Source: Opitutaceae bacterium
GTDB taxonomy: Bacteria; Verrucomicrobiota; Verrucomicrobiae; Opitutales; Opitutaceae
Direction: 5' to 3'
DNA: 14,956 nt
NCBI GenBank assembly: GCA_031266495.1
Contig: JAISAX010000918.1
Coordinates: 1-14,956 of the forward strand
This document shows, in pieces, positions 1 to 7,285 of this stretch. Below the pieces are notes generated by a model. The model saw only the letters and a program-made list of their open reading frames with translations. It made no database searches and was not told the origin of the DNA. The translations under genes were made by a program, and so were the position numbers. Within the stretch, counting starts at the first letter, position 1, and the number at the start of each line of letters is the position of its first letter.

Positions 1-17
1 TTTTTAAACCCTCCCTT

Positions 18-34
18 CCCCCCCCCCCCCCCCC
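18..34 (+). repeat. poly-C homopolymer, 17 C, just upstream of the first gene
   Basis: A run of 17 C ends nine bases before the ATG at 44, in the space a ribosome-binding site would normally occupy. It may mark the end of a contig, because the window ends in a similar run. The exact length cannot be trusted from one assembled sequence. Confidence 0.9.
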
Positions 35-43
35 ATCCGGTCG

Positions 44-2614
44 ATGACGCCGCCCGTGCGCGATTTTTCCAACATGCCCGATTTCTGTCCCATCCCCGTT
101 CGCCTCTTCGCGTTTCCCGTCGTCATCCTCTGTTGCCTCTCCCTGCGAGCGCAGTTCAAACCGGTCGATACCGAGGACTTTCTGGTTACGCCCGACACGC
201 CCTCGACACTTCGCTGGCGAATGGGGAACACGGCGGCGAACAAAACCCTCTCGTACTCGATAACAGACTACGAAGGAAATCCGGTCACGTTTCTCAAATA
301 CGCCCCCGCCGTCGTCAAGGGTGACACGGTCGAGGCTACGCTCGCGTTGCCTCAGGGATATTACGAACTGACCTTTGACGCCAACCCCGCCCAAACCTGT
401 GGCATTGTCTCCATCCCGGCCTTCGAACGCACCCGGCTCGATCCCTTTTTCTGCATCGATTCGGCCCTCTCCTGGCTCGAACGCTCCGGCGACCGGCGCC
501 GTAGTCTCATCCGCATGATGCGCCGTTCCGGCATCGCCCTCTCGCGCGAACGCTTCTCCTGGCAGCGTATCAGTCCTTCCCGCGGCAAGTGGAATTGGGA
601 AGGCGCCGCCCAACGCCAATACGACCGCCTTCGTGAAACTTATGCCCGCGAAGGCGTTCCCCTGCTCGATATGTTTCACGATGCCCCGCTCTGGATGGAA
701 CGGCCCGGCAGCTATCCCGTGGAGCTGCTGACTGCCACCGACGATCTCGCCACCATCGCCCGACGCTGGGGAGACAACTGGAATGCGCTCGAACTCTGGA
801 ACGAAACCGACTCCGCCGCATTCGCCGGCAACCGTGCCATGGACCAATACGCGCCCTTCGTGCACGCCGCCGCCTGGACCTGGACACGCAACCAATTCCG
901 TTCCCGACTCGGCGGCGCCGTCTTCGCCGGTTTTTATCAACACATCGCCGACAACGCCGCCCGCAACGGCATCTTCCAAAGCTCCGATTTCATCAGCTTC
1001 CACATTTACGGACCGGCTGATTCCATCGGAGAGACGATGAAAAAATTCCGTTTCTGGGCTGCCTCCGCCGGGCGCCCGCATGTCCCGCTTTGGGTCACCG
1101 AAACCGGCAGCCCCTGGACCGACGGCACCGACCGGGCCTCCCTGCATGAAGACCAAAGTAGTGCCCTCAACATTACCACAAAAGTCATCGAGTGCCGGGC
1201 TTACGGCATCGTGCGCCTGTTCCCCTTTGTCATGCCTTGCTACCGGGAAACCGGGAAAAATTATGGCATGGTCGGCAAGGACGGCACCGCCCTGCGCTCC
1301 TTCGCCGCCTATGCCTGGTCGATCACCGCGCTCGCCAACAAGGATTACCTCGGCGACCTGATTTTCCCGTCAGGATCGGCGGTGAAGCTCTCCCGCCTCT
1401 TTGGCGCGCCCGGCTCGGATGAAATCGTTGCCGTCCTCTACACCGGCAAGCCCGCCAGCGCCGAAGCCTCCGTTACCTTGCACGATAACATCCCCCTGTC
1501 GGCGATTCGCGACATCCGCGGTCTTGACGGGCGCCGCCTCACCGCCTCGTCCTCCCGCGCCATTCCCGTCCCCGACGGTCTCACCTGGCTCACGTTCGAT
1601 CGTGCCGCCCTGCAGCAATCCGGCGCCATCAACGCCCGGACCCCGGCAATGTCGTTTTACGAACTCGCGCGGAAACCCGATCCGGGCCGTTTGCCGCCGT
1701 CGCCCGTCGTCCTCCAGTTTGTCCCCGATCCCTCGCGCATCATGCAGGCATCGGAAATGAGCGTCATCAACCTCGGTGCCATCACCGACGTGCCCCTTGA
1801 TTTCCGCGCCGTGAATCTCGATCCCGATCATGCGCAGACCATCACGATGCGGCTTCACATGGGGCCGCGCGGCCGCGCCGACACGCCTCTCGGAGAGCCG
1901 CAAACCCTCACGCTCGCGCCGCGTTCGCAGCAGGCTGTCAACTGGCGCGTCAATCTCGGGGATGCCCTGCGTGACACCCCTGTCATGACCATTCGCGCCA
2001 CGGCCACCCGGGATCCCGCCTCGCCGGCGGCGGCCACAACCAGGATACCACCACTCTCCGTCGATTTCCTCGCCGAAAAAACGCTCGCCCAGCTTCTCGA
2101 ACTTTACGGAAAAAAAGTCCGCCTCCCCGTCACCGACCTCTCCCTCTGGAACAAAAACTACATCAACGAAGGGAAGGACGGAGAGATCGAGATCACCGCC
2201 AAAGGAAAGGAGTTTGTCCGGCTCGACGTCCGCTTTGGCAAGGATGGCACCGAATGGGACTACTGGGTGTATCCACGTTTCAACTTCCCGAAAGGGACCG
2301 ACATCAAAGGAGCCGAGGGCATGATTATCCGGGCGCGCGCCACGCATCCGTCCGCCATTCGCGCCTTTGTCTGGAAATCCTCCGAATCCGGCTATTTCAC
2401 CCGCAATCCCGTCATCCCGGCCGACGGGGAATGGCACACCTGCTTCATTCCCTTCGCCTCGATGCCATGGCAATTCAACAGCAAGCCCGACCCGGACGGC
2501 AGCCTCGTCGATCATCTTCAGCACGTGCAACAGATCGCCATCGGCATGAACATGCAACTGCGCGTCAACACGCTCGATGTCAGCGACGTGATCATCGTCT
2601 GGCCGAAAAAATAA
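44..2614 (+). CDS. secreted glycoside hydrolase-like protein (clan GH-A type TIM barrel)
   Basis: This is a large exported protein, probably a glycosidase acting on plant or mucosal polysaccharide. A signal peptide with core LFAFPVVILCCLSLRAQ ends near residue 37. The middle reads as a TIM barrel with clan GH-A landmarks. The motif ELWNE puts a candidate acid/base Glu at residue 254, after Asn253, and WVTETG puts a candidate nucleophile Glu at 353; the 99-residue spacing suits strands 4 and 7. From about 430 the chain looks like beta-sandwich, and a C-terminal domain (about 700-856) ends in VSDVIIVWPKK. That ending recurs in the broken fragment at 4936-5037, so it is a shared module. No Shine-Dalgarno is visible. 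ATG at 44 gives 856 aa; ATG at 74 gives a more compact signal peptide and is a good alternative. The barrel resembles GH39/GH5-like families, but I cannot fix the family or substrate. Confidence 0.75.
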   Translation: MTPPVRDFSNMPDFCPIPVRLFAFPVVILCCLSLRAQFKPVDTEDFLVTPDTPSTLRWRMGNTAANKTLSYSITDYEGNPVTFLKYAPAVVKGDTVEATLALPQGYYELTFDANPAQTCGIVSIPAFERTRLDPFFCIDSALSWLERSGDRRRSLIRMMRRSGIALSRERFSWQRISPSRGKWNWEGAAQRQYDRLRETYAREGVPLLDMFHDAPLWMERPGSYPVELLTATDDLATIARRWGDNWNALELWNETDSAAFAGNRAMDQYAPFVHAAAWTWTRNQFRSRLGGAVFAGFYQHIADNAARNGIFQSSDFISFHIYGPADSIGETMKKFRFWAASAGRPHVPLWVTETGSPWTDGTDRASLHEDQSSALNITTKVIECRAYGIVRLFPFVMPCYRETGKNYGMVGKDGTALRSFAAYAWSITALANKDYLGDLIFPSGSAVKLSRLFGAPGSDEIVAVLYTGKPASAEASVTLHDNIPLSAIRDIRGLDGRRLTASSSRAIPVPDGLTWLTFDRAALQQSGAINARTPAMSFYELARKPDPGRLPPSPVVLQFVPDPSRIMQASEMSVINLGAITDVPLDFRAVNLDPDHAQTITMRLHMGPRGRADTPLGEPQTLTLAPRSQQAVNWRVNLGDALRDTPVMTIRATATRDPASPAAATTRIPPLSVDFLAEKTLAQLLELYGKKVRLPVTDLSLWNKNYINEGKDGEIEITAKGKEFVRLDVRFGKDGTEWDYWVYPRFNFPKGTDIKGAEGMIIRARATHPSAIRAFVWKSSESGYFTRNPVIPADGEWHTCFIPFASMPWQFNSKPDPDGSLVDHLQHVQQIAIGMNMQLRVNTLDVSDVIIVWPKK

Positions 2615-2656
2615 GCCACACGCTCTCTCCTCTCATCTCGCTATCTCCTGAACCAT

Positions 2657-4078
2657 ATGTTCGCAAAAAAACGTAATCACCTGTTCTCATTGCTGGCCGC
2701 AGGCACCGCGCTGTTCCTTGTGCCATTATGCCTGCTCCGCGCCGCCAGCATCGAAAGGATCTCCGTCGCCACACGGCCCGCCGACGCCGCCCCGGTCTCG
2801 TTCACTCCCGCCGATTTCGGAGCCTTGGGCGACGGCGTTCACGACGACGCCCCCGCCATCCAGGCCGCGCTCAATTCCGGTTATCCCGTCCGCTTTGAAC
2901 CGAAAAAATACCTTCTCGAAACAGGCGTGGCCGTCTCCCGGCAAACCGGACTGCACATCGACTTTTCCGGTGCCACTCTCGTCAAGGCCAACAACGAAAA
3001 CTACATCCTGCGCGTGGCCGACAGCGCGGACATCGTGGTTCAAGGCGGTCTTCTCACCTGTCAAACCATGCCCGTGGCGTATTCGAAATCACCCGACGCC
3101 CATGCCATCATGATCGTGCGCAGCACCAACGTCACCCTCCGGAACCTTCACATCAACGGCTCCGCGCAGATGGGCGTCTCCATCATGGAGTGCGACGGCA
3201 TCCTCGCCGAAAACAATTTTATCGAAAACTGCTACCGCGACGGCATCTACAGCCACTACACCGTCAACGTCCGTTATCTCGACAACCGCCTGCGCCACAT
3301 CAAGGACGACGCCCTCAGTTACCACGACTACGGACTCCCCGAGGTCAAGGCGCGCATGAAAGCCCGCACCGGATACGAACAGGGCGGCCGCGTCATCATC
3401 AGCGGCAACCTCATCAGCAACGCCATCCAGGGCATCGCCTCCATCGGCTGCGACCAGGTGACGATCTCCAATAATGTGATTGAGGATACCGTCAACGCCG
3501 GCATCTGCGTATTCAATTCCGACCGACTCGGCCTCCCCGGCGGCGGCAAGCCCGGCGATCCCGTCCTTGCGGCCTCGCAAGTCCGCAATGTGGTTATCGC
3601 CGGCAACCAGATCACCCGGGCCGCCCTCGACGGCACGCGTATCCTCGACCGGACCTACAAAAACGGACTTCCCGGCTGCACCGCCCGCGCCGCCATCTGC
3701 GCCCAGTCGCAAGGGTACGACCACATGTATCAGACCTCCACTCGTCGGCTTTCCAACATCGTCATCACCGGCAACCTCGTCTCCGAATCCGGCACCGAAG
3801 GTATCTTCGCCAACAAAGTTGACCGACTCATCATGCTCGGAAACACCATCATCGACTGCAACGTCAACAACAGCGGGGCGACTCCCGACATGATTCATGT
3901 TGTCGAGAGCACCCAACTGCACCTCGCCGCCAACAGCATTATCGACACTCGCAGCACACCGCTCCACGTCAGGGGCATTCACCTTGAAGATTCCGCCGGA
4001 CGCGTGGACGACAACTACATCCAGGGCTTCAAAACTCTGCCCACCGAATACACGAGGTCGAACGTTCAACGTAATTGA
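2657..4078 (+). CDS. secreted right-handed beta-helix protein (pectate lyase 3 type)
   Basis: This 473-residue exported protein starts with a signal peptide (basic MFAKKR, hydrophobic core, cleavage near residue 30). Residues 50-72 carry the hallmark DFGALGDGVHDDAPAIQAAL of the pectate-lyase-3/glycosyl-hydrolase-28-like superfamily. The rest is short Asn- and Ile/Val-rich rungs such as VTLRNLHING, VIISGNLIS, VTISNNVIED, VVIAGNQIT and IVITGNLVS, typical of a parallel beta-helix. Such proteins bind or cleave acidic polysaccharides outside the cytoplasm. Catalytic residues cannot be assigned by eye, so lyase or hydrolase activity is inferred. It lies 42 bases after the GH-like gene with no terminator between, so the two are probably co-transcribed. 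The gap is pyrimidine-rich and has no Shine-Dalgarno. Confidence 0.85.
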   Translation: MFAKKRNHLFSLLAAGTALFLVPLCLLRAASIERISVATRPADAAPVSFTPADFGALGDGVHDDAPAIQAALNSGYPVRFEPKKYLLETGVAVSRQTGLHIDFSGATLVKANNENYILRVADSADIVVQGGLLTCQTMPVAYSKSPDAHAIMIVRSTNVTLRNLHINGSAQMGVSIMECDGILAENNFIENCYRDGIYSHYTVNVRYLDNRLRHIKDDALSYHDYGLPEVKARMKARTGYEQGGRVIISGNLISNAIQGIASIGCDQVTISNNVIEDTVNAGICVFNSDRLGLPGGGKPGDPVLAASQVRNVVIAGNQITRAALDGTRILDRTYKNGLPGCTARAAICAQSQGYDHMYQTSTRRLSNIVITGNLVSESGTEGIFANKVDRLIMLGNTIIDCNVNNSGATPDMIHVVESTQLHLAANSIIDTRSTPLHVRGIHLEDSAGRVDDNYIQGFKTLPTEYTRSNVQRN

Positions 4079-4158
4079 ATGCCATCCTTTCCTTGCAGAA
4101 AAACCGACAACTCCATCCTCCTGTGAATTCCCCGAGAAACCTCCCTGCCGTCCCGGTA

Positions 4159-4821
4159 ATGCGCAACCGTTCCGCCTTCACGCTGGTCGAACTGCTCACT
4201 GTCATCGCCATCGTCGGGATTCTTGCCGCGATCATCATCCCGACGGTGGGCAAGGTCCGCCAGTCGGCCAGGCGCACCCGGTCCATCAGCAACCTCAAGA
4301 GCATCGTCCAGGGTATCCACCTTTACATGCAGGACCATAAGCAGATGCTGTTGCCCAAAGAATATACGGAGGATGGCGGCGCCACGAGGTATTGGCCGGT
4401 CAAGTTGGAGGATTATGTGGGGAAACGCGTCAAGACGTGGGTGAAGCCCACTGAACAGAGCGACATCAGCCCGGTATTCATCGATCCGGTCCGCACATTG
4501 CATCATGGAATCAGCGACTACGGGTTGAACGACTATTTTTGCCCGACCGACAAGCACACCCCCTACTCGAACATAAAAAACCCCTCGCAAGTCGTACTCG
4601 TGGCCAGTGTCCGGGAGGGGAATGCCTCCGATGAAGGTTCATGGCGGATTTACACCTATGGAGCTGCTTACGGCAACTACGAGACCGAAACCGGACGGCT
4701 GGACGACTACGGGATGAGCGGCGGCTATCCGGTGGCCTATGCCGACGGTCATACCACCCTCCTGAAAAAGGAAATTTACCGCGAACAGGCGGCGAGGAAG
4801 CGGCTGCTGCGTGAAGAGTGA
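4159..4821 (+). CDS. pseudopilin-like protein (type IV/II prepilin N-terminal domain)
   Basis: The reading frame is open from a TTG at 4075 that overlaps the previous stop, but the prepilin signature fixes the start at the ATG at 4159, giving 220 aa. The leader MRNRSA is followed by [20 protein letters not shown], a class III signal peptide. Cleavage would fall between Ala6 and Phe7, with the conserved Glu at mature position 5 (Glu11). Ala rather than the usual Gly is at -1, as in the second pseudopilin of this window. The C-terminal YPVAYADGHTTLLK resembles the tail of H-X9-DG pseudopilins but lacks the upstream His. Such proteins assemble at the inner membrane with type II secretion or pilus-like machinery; stand-alone copies near hydrolase genes are common in Planctomycetes and Verrucomicrobiota. 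It is probably co-transcribed with the two genes before it. Confidence 0.85.
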   Translation: MRNRSAFTLVELLTVIAIVGILAAIIIPTVGKVRQSARRTRSISNLKSIVQGIHLYMQDHKQMLLPKEYTEDGGATRYWPVKLEDYVGKRVKTWVKPTEQSDISPVFIDPVRTLHHGISDYGLNDYFCPTDKHTPYSNIKNPSQVVLVASVREGNASDEGSWRIYTYGAAYGNYETETGRLDDYGMSGGYPVAYADGHTTLLKKEIYREQAARKRLLREE

Positions 4822-4879
4822 AATCCTGCGGCTCATCATTGGATTCGTTTTTCCCCAAAGCTGCCAAGGGCGTGCCGCC

Positions 4880-5083
4880 GGGTGTAATTGATGTTACGCA
4901 AAAACCAACGTAGGGGCTTCGCTTGCGAAGCCCGCGAGGACCTGGAGAGGGTCACCCAGATTTCGCTTGGCATGAACATGAAGCAAAGCACCAACGCTCT
5001 CGAGGTCAGCGACCTCATCGTCGTCTGGCCAAAGTAGTCATAAATCAAATACCCGATGTTTGCCGCCACTTTCAATTACACCC
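4880..5083. repeat. 204-bp unit bounded by a perfect 12-bp inverted repeat, carrying a gene fragment
   Basis: GGGTGTAATTGA at 4880-4891 is the exact reverse complement of TCAATTACACCC at 5072-5083. The left part (4886-4942) is a half copy of the palindromic family described for this window: TTGATGTTACGC, then AACGTAGGGGCTTCGCTTGC and GAAGCCCGCGAGGACC, the latter two identical to 13865-13900. The rest is the broken paralogue of the first gene. The right border directly abuts the next palindromic element at 5084. Confidence 0.7.
4936..5037 (+). pseudogene. C-terminal remnant of a paralogue of the first glycoside hydrolase-like gene
   Basis: Read in frame to the TAG at 5035-5037, this gives about 33 codons ending LEVSDLIVVWPK. 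The first gene ends LDVSDVIIVWPKK. Over 32 aligned residues I count 18 identities, including IGMNM versus LGMNM and the whole VSD..I.VWPK tail. Homology begins near 4942, exactly where the sequence stops matching the repeat copy at 13844-13900, so the rest of the gene was lost at a repeat junction. There is no start codon or signal peptide, so this is a dead fragment rather than a small gene. DNA identity to the first gene is clearly below 100%, so it is not a recent local duplication of that gene's end. Confidence 0.75.
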
Positions 5084-5205
5084 CTGAAGTTACGCGAAGC
5101 GTCGCCGGTTCGAGAGGCGCAGAGGCAAGAGACGAGGCGCTTCGCGCCTCGTCGCAGCGGCAGGAATGCCGCCGCTCCCGCCGCTCCGGCTTCGCGTAAC
5201 TTCAG
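5084..5205. repeat. 122-bp palindromic intergenic element (copy B)
   Basis: The ends are a perfect 17-bp inverted repeat: CTGAAGTTACGCGAAGC at 5084-5100 and its complement at 5189-5205. Inside is a second perfect 10-bp stem, GACGAGGCGC (5131-5140) with GCGCCTCGTC (5144-5153) around a 3-base loop. It abuts the TAA of the LolA-like gene (5206-5208) and could act as a 3'-end structure for that transcript. Related copies are at 9734-9816 and 13846-13985, with a half copy at 4886-4942. Confidence 0.85.
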
Positions 5206-6117
5206 TTATGGCTTGATCCGCACGAGTTGGCTGGCGGGCGGCGGTTGCAGGGGGTCGCCGAGCGCGCCGGGTTCAAAGATCGGCGGCAGGAAATCCTGCG
5301 AGAGTGCCGCGGCGGTGACGAGGAAGCGCGTTTTGTCGCGCGTGGCCTCGTCGCGCAGGTCGAAGGTTTTGGGGATGTACTGGTCGCCGATCTTTTTCAG
5401 TTCGACGAGCGACATTACCTTGGTGGTCTTGTTGTTCCCGCCGACGTACTCGGCCTGGACGAGGGCGCCGAACTGGGTGTCGAGGTAAACGCGCATACCT
5501 TTGAGCGCGGGCTGGAGGGCGGCGATTTCCGGTGGAGGCCGGAGGAAAAAAACATGGGCGGGACGGCTTTTCAGGCGGGTAACGCCTTCGAAAGTGAAGT
5601 CGTTCCAGTAGAGAAACTGCATTTGCAGGTCGAACGCCGTCAGGTGCGTGCCGGCGACGGGTTCGAAAAGAGCGTCGGTGCCGACCGGCGTGCCGGCCGT
5701 TCCTTGGCCGGTGCGCCAGGTCCAGGCTTGCGGGAAGGGGCCGCCCTGCACGAGGAGGCGTTCTTCGGCGCCGTCCGGGAGCGTCACGCTGATGCGCGAG
5801 ATCGGACCATGCGCGTTGCGGTCGCCGCGTAGGCGGCCGGAAATGAGGCGCTCGGCGCCGCGACGCGGCAGGACGCGGAGCGCGAAATCGAAATAGTACG
5901 GGGCGGCGATGCCCTTGCCGCGAAACGCCTGGAGGATCTTGCGTCCCTCGGCCTGGTCGGGCGGGGTGATGCTGGAGTAGGGGGGGGGGGGGAGGTTGTC
6001 GCGTGGCTGCGCGCGGAGCGCGGGGCTCGGGAGGGCGGTCAGCAGGGCGGCCGCGCAAAACAAAAGGCAGGCAACGCGGGTTGCCTGCCTCGGGAGAGTG
6101 GAAATACGGGATCGCAC
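5206..6117 (-). CDS. secreted LolA-like outer-membrane lipoprotein-sorting family protein
   Basis: This 303-residue exported protein starts at a GTG, the only start in reach that gives a proper signal peptide (MRSRISTLPR, core CLLFCAAALLTAL, cleavage around ALRAQ near residue 37). It has the best Shine-Dalgarno of the minus-strand genes: GAGGT ten bases before the GTG, partly made of the secG stop codon 13 bases upstream, which suggests translational coupling. The segment MRVYLDTQFGALVQAEYV, then VMSLVELKKIGDQYIPKTFD, matches the LolA-like fold of the TP-0789-type family (one beta-strand-rich domain, periplasmic). Function in lipoprotein or lipid transport is inferred from the fold only. Two oddities: residues 43-46 are four prolines encoded by a run of 13 C, and an intrinsic terminator hairpin lies within the signal-peptide codons. 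Confidence 0.75.
   Translation of the reverse strand: MRSRISTLPRQATRVACLLFCAAALLTALPSPALRAQPRDNLPPPPYSSITPPDQAEGRKILQAFRGKGIAAPYYFDFALRVLPRRGAERLISGRLRGDRNAHGPISRISVTLPDGAEERLLVQGGPFPQAWTWRTGQGTAGTPVGTDALFEPVAGTHLTAFDLQMQFLYWNDFTFEGVTRLKSRPAHVFFLRPPPEIAALQPALKGMRVYLDTQFGALVQAEYVGGNNKTTKVMSLVELKKIGDQYIPKTFDLRDEATRDKTRFLVTAAALSQDFLPPIFEPGALGDPLQPPPASQLVRIKP
5980..5992 (-). repeat. in-frame run of 13 C (13 G on the + strand) inside the LolA-like gene
   Basis: On the coding strand this reads CTC followed by four CCC codons (Leu42, Pro43-46), just after signal-peptide cleavage. The gene is in frame at 13 C, which supports the assembled length. Gain or loss of one C would shift the frame of the whole mature protein. 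One alternative frame stays open through the tract down to 5273 as an Arg/Pro-rich chain, so a slipped product would not be stopped at once. Confidence 0.9.
6057..6090 (-). terminator. intrinsic terminator of secG within the next gene's signal peptide
   Basis: A perfect 11-bp stem (6065-6075 with 6080-6090, four-base loop 6076-6079) is followed on the minus strand by TTTTGTTTT. It lies 40-75 bases past the secG stop and inside codons 10-21 of the LolA-like gene. It may end most secG transcripts, while a ribosome translating the signal peptide could prevent the hairpin from forming. That would be an attenuation-like arrangement. Confidence 0.75.
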
Positions 6118-6130
6118 CGGGCGATGGACC

Positions 6131-6601
6131 TCAGGGAGCGGTGGCGGGTTCCGTGGCCGGAGCCGTGTTTCCGGCGGGGGCCGGGGCAGGGGCTGCTTCC
6201 GGAGCCGGGGTGGCTGGGGCGGGAGAGGCGGGAGGGGCGGGAGTCGTCGTCGCGGCGGGTTCGGCGGTGACGGAGGTCGAGGGCTCGGCTGCGGCGGGTG
6301 CGGCCGACGCTTCGGCGGGAATCTCGGCGGGCAGGATGCTGCGGGAGCTGCCGTGGCTGCGCTGCCAGATGTGGCCGAGGTAGAGGGCGAAACTGAGGAC
6401 GAAAAAGACGATGGCGGAGTTGATCGTGGCCTTGGAGAGCACGTTGCCGGTGTCCGCGCCGAAGGTGGCTTCGGTCATGCCGCCGCCGAGGGCCGCGCCC
6501 ATACCGCCGTCGGATTTGGGCTTTTGGGCCAGCACCACGAGGACGAGAAACACGCAGACAAGGACGAGGACGAGAGTCAGGAGACTGATGACGATGGTCA
6601 T
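6131..6601 (-). CDS. secG: preprotein translocase subunit SecG with long Ala/Pro tail
   Basis: SecG is the small accessory subunit of the SecYEG channel and aids protein export. The first transmembrane helix is residues 4-25 (ISLLTLVLVLVCVFLVLVVL). The conserved cytosolic loop has GGGMTEATFGADTGNVLSKA at about 39-58, and the second helix is 59-79 (INSAIVFFVLSFALYLGHIW). The SecG core ends near residue 90. Residues 91-156 are a low-complexity Ala/Pro/Thr/Glu tail, making the protein longer than most SecG proteins. Charge and composition suggest a disordered tail; its role is unknown. There is no clear Shine-Dalgarno at the ATG. It is followed by a strong terminator and the coupled LolA-like gene. 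Upstream, a 115-bp hairpin region separates it from the phosphatase gene. Confidence 0.9.
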   Translation of the reverse strand: MTIVISLLTLVLVLVCVFLVLVVLAQKPKSDGGMGAALGGGMTEATFGADTGNVLSKATINSAIVFFVLSFALYLGHIWQRSHGSSRSILPAEIPAEASAAPAAAEPSTSVTAEPAATTTPAPPASPAPATPAPEAAPAPAPAGNTAPATEPATAP

Positions 6602-6657
6602 GGAAAACGGCCAAAAGACCAGCCGGGCGAAGGGATGTCAACTCCGGGGAACGTTCC

Positions 6658-6772
6658 GGATTTTCGATTTTCGAATCTCGATTTTCGATTGGAGGAGCCG
6701 TTGTTCTCCCATGTGTCGGTTCGGAGCGGTAGCTCCTTCAATCGAAAATCGAGATTCAAAAATCGAAAATCC
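6658..6772. repeat. long inverted repeat, 41-bp arms, between the phosphatase gene and secG
   Basis: Arms 6658-6698 and 6732-6772 are complementary at 39 of 41 positions, with a 33-base loop. Each arm has internal repeats of ATTTTCGA and its complement. No T-run follows in the minus direction, so this is not a classical terminator. It may be a REP-like or MITE-like element, or an mRNA-stabilising 3' structure of the phosphatase transcript. The palindrome GGAACGTTCC at 6648-6657 directly abuts it. Confidence 0.85.
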
Positions 6773-6778
6773 CTCCGC

Positions 6779-7264
6779 CTACACGGCGGGGATGCTTTTT
6801 TTTATGTACTCCACCAGCGAGGGAATCGCCTCGACCATCTCGTCGCGGGCGGATTCGTAGAGCCGGAGTGGTCCGCCGAAGGGGTCGCCGATTTCCCGGT
6901 CCCCGTCGCCAGGCATGAATTCGCGGAACAGCCGGACGGCGGACGGCGGCGGGTTGAAAGCGTGGAGAATCATGGCCCGGTGGCTTTCCGTCATGCAGAG
7001 GATGAGCGCGGCTTTTTTCACCATCTCGCGGGTGAGCGGCTGCGCGGTGTGGTTGCCGATGTCGATGCCGACTTTTTTCAGGGCAACGCGCGAATTTTCC
7101 GAAACGGGTTCGCCTTTGACCGCGGCCACGCCGGCAGAAACGATCCGGAGGGATTTCCAGGGTTCGGGCTGCGCGGCGAGCGCGTGGCGGAGCAGGGCCT
7201 CGGCCATGGGGCTGCGGCAGATGTTGGCAGTGCAGACGGTGATGATGAGCGGCTGGTCGGACAT
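6779..7264 (-). CDS. low-molecular-weight protein phosphatase (tyrosine or arginine type)
   Basis: This 161-residue cytosolic enzyme of the LMW-PTP/arsenate-reductase-fold family removes phosphate from phosphotyrosine or phosphoarginine. The P-loop is VCTANICRSPMAEALL near the N-terminus, with nucleophile Cys11 and Arg17 (the C-X5-R motif). The general acid is Asp127 in EIGDPFGG. The DPFGG form and overall layout recall the arginine phosphatase YwlE. However, the residue that in YwlE is a Thr conferring arginine specificity is Ile15 here, as in tyrosine phosphatases, so specificity is open. Length is normal. No Shine-Dalgarno is seen before the ATG at 7264. It lies 91 bases after purD on the same strand, separated by a CTGAA-rich inverted repeat. 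Confidence 0.88.
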   Translation of the reverse strand: MSDQPLIITVCTANICRSPMAEALLRHALAAQPEPWKSLRIVSAGVAAVKGEPVSENSRVALKKVGIDIGNHTAQPLTREMVKKAALILCMTESHRAMILHAFNPPPSAVRLFREFMPGDGDREIGDPFGGPLRLYESARDEMVEAIPSLVEYIKKSIPAV

Positions 7265-7285
7265 GGCGGGTGGAGGAGAAAAAAC

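Noticed and set aside
1370..2557. 395-codon open frame on the minus strand
   Set aside because: Antisense of the glycoside-hydrolase-like gene, with no signal peptide or recognisable motif.
4075..4158. TTG start at 4075 for the first pseudopilin
   Set aside because: The 28 extra residues precede the prepilin leader and have no such function; the class III signal peptide must start at 4159.
4836..5075. 79-codon minus-strand frame over the gene remnant
   Set aside because: It is the antisense of the broken hydrolase fragment and repeat, with no independent support.
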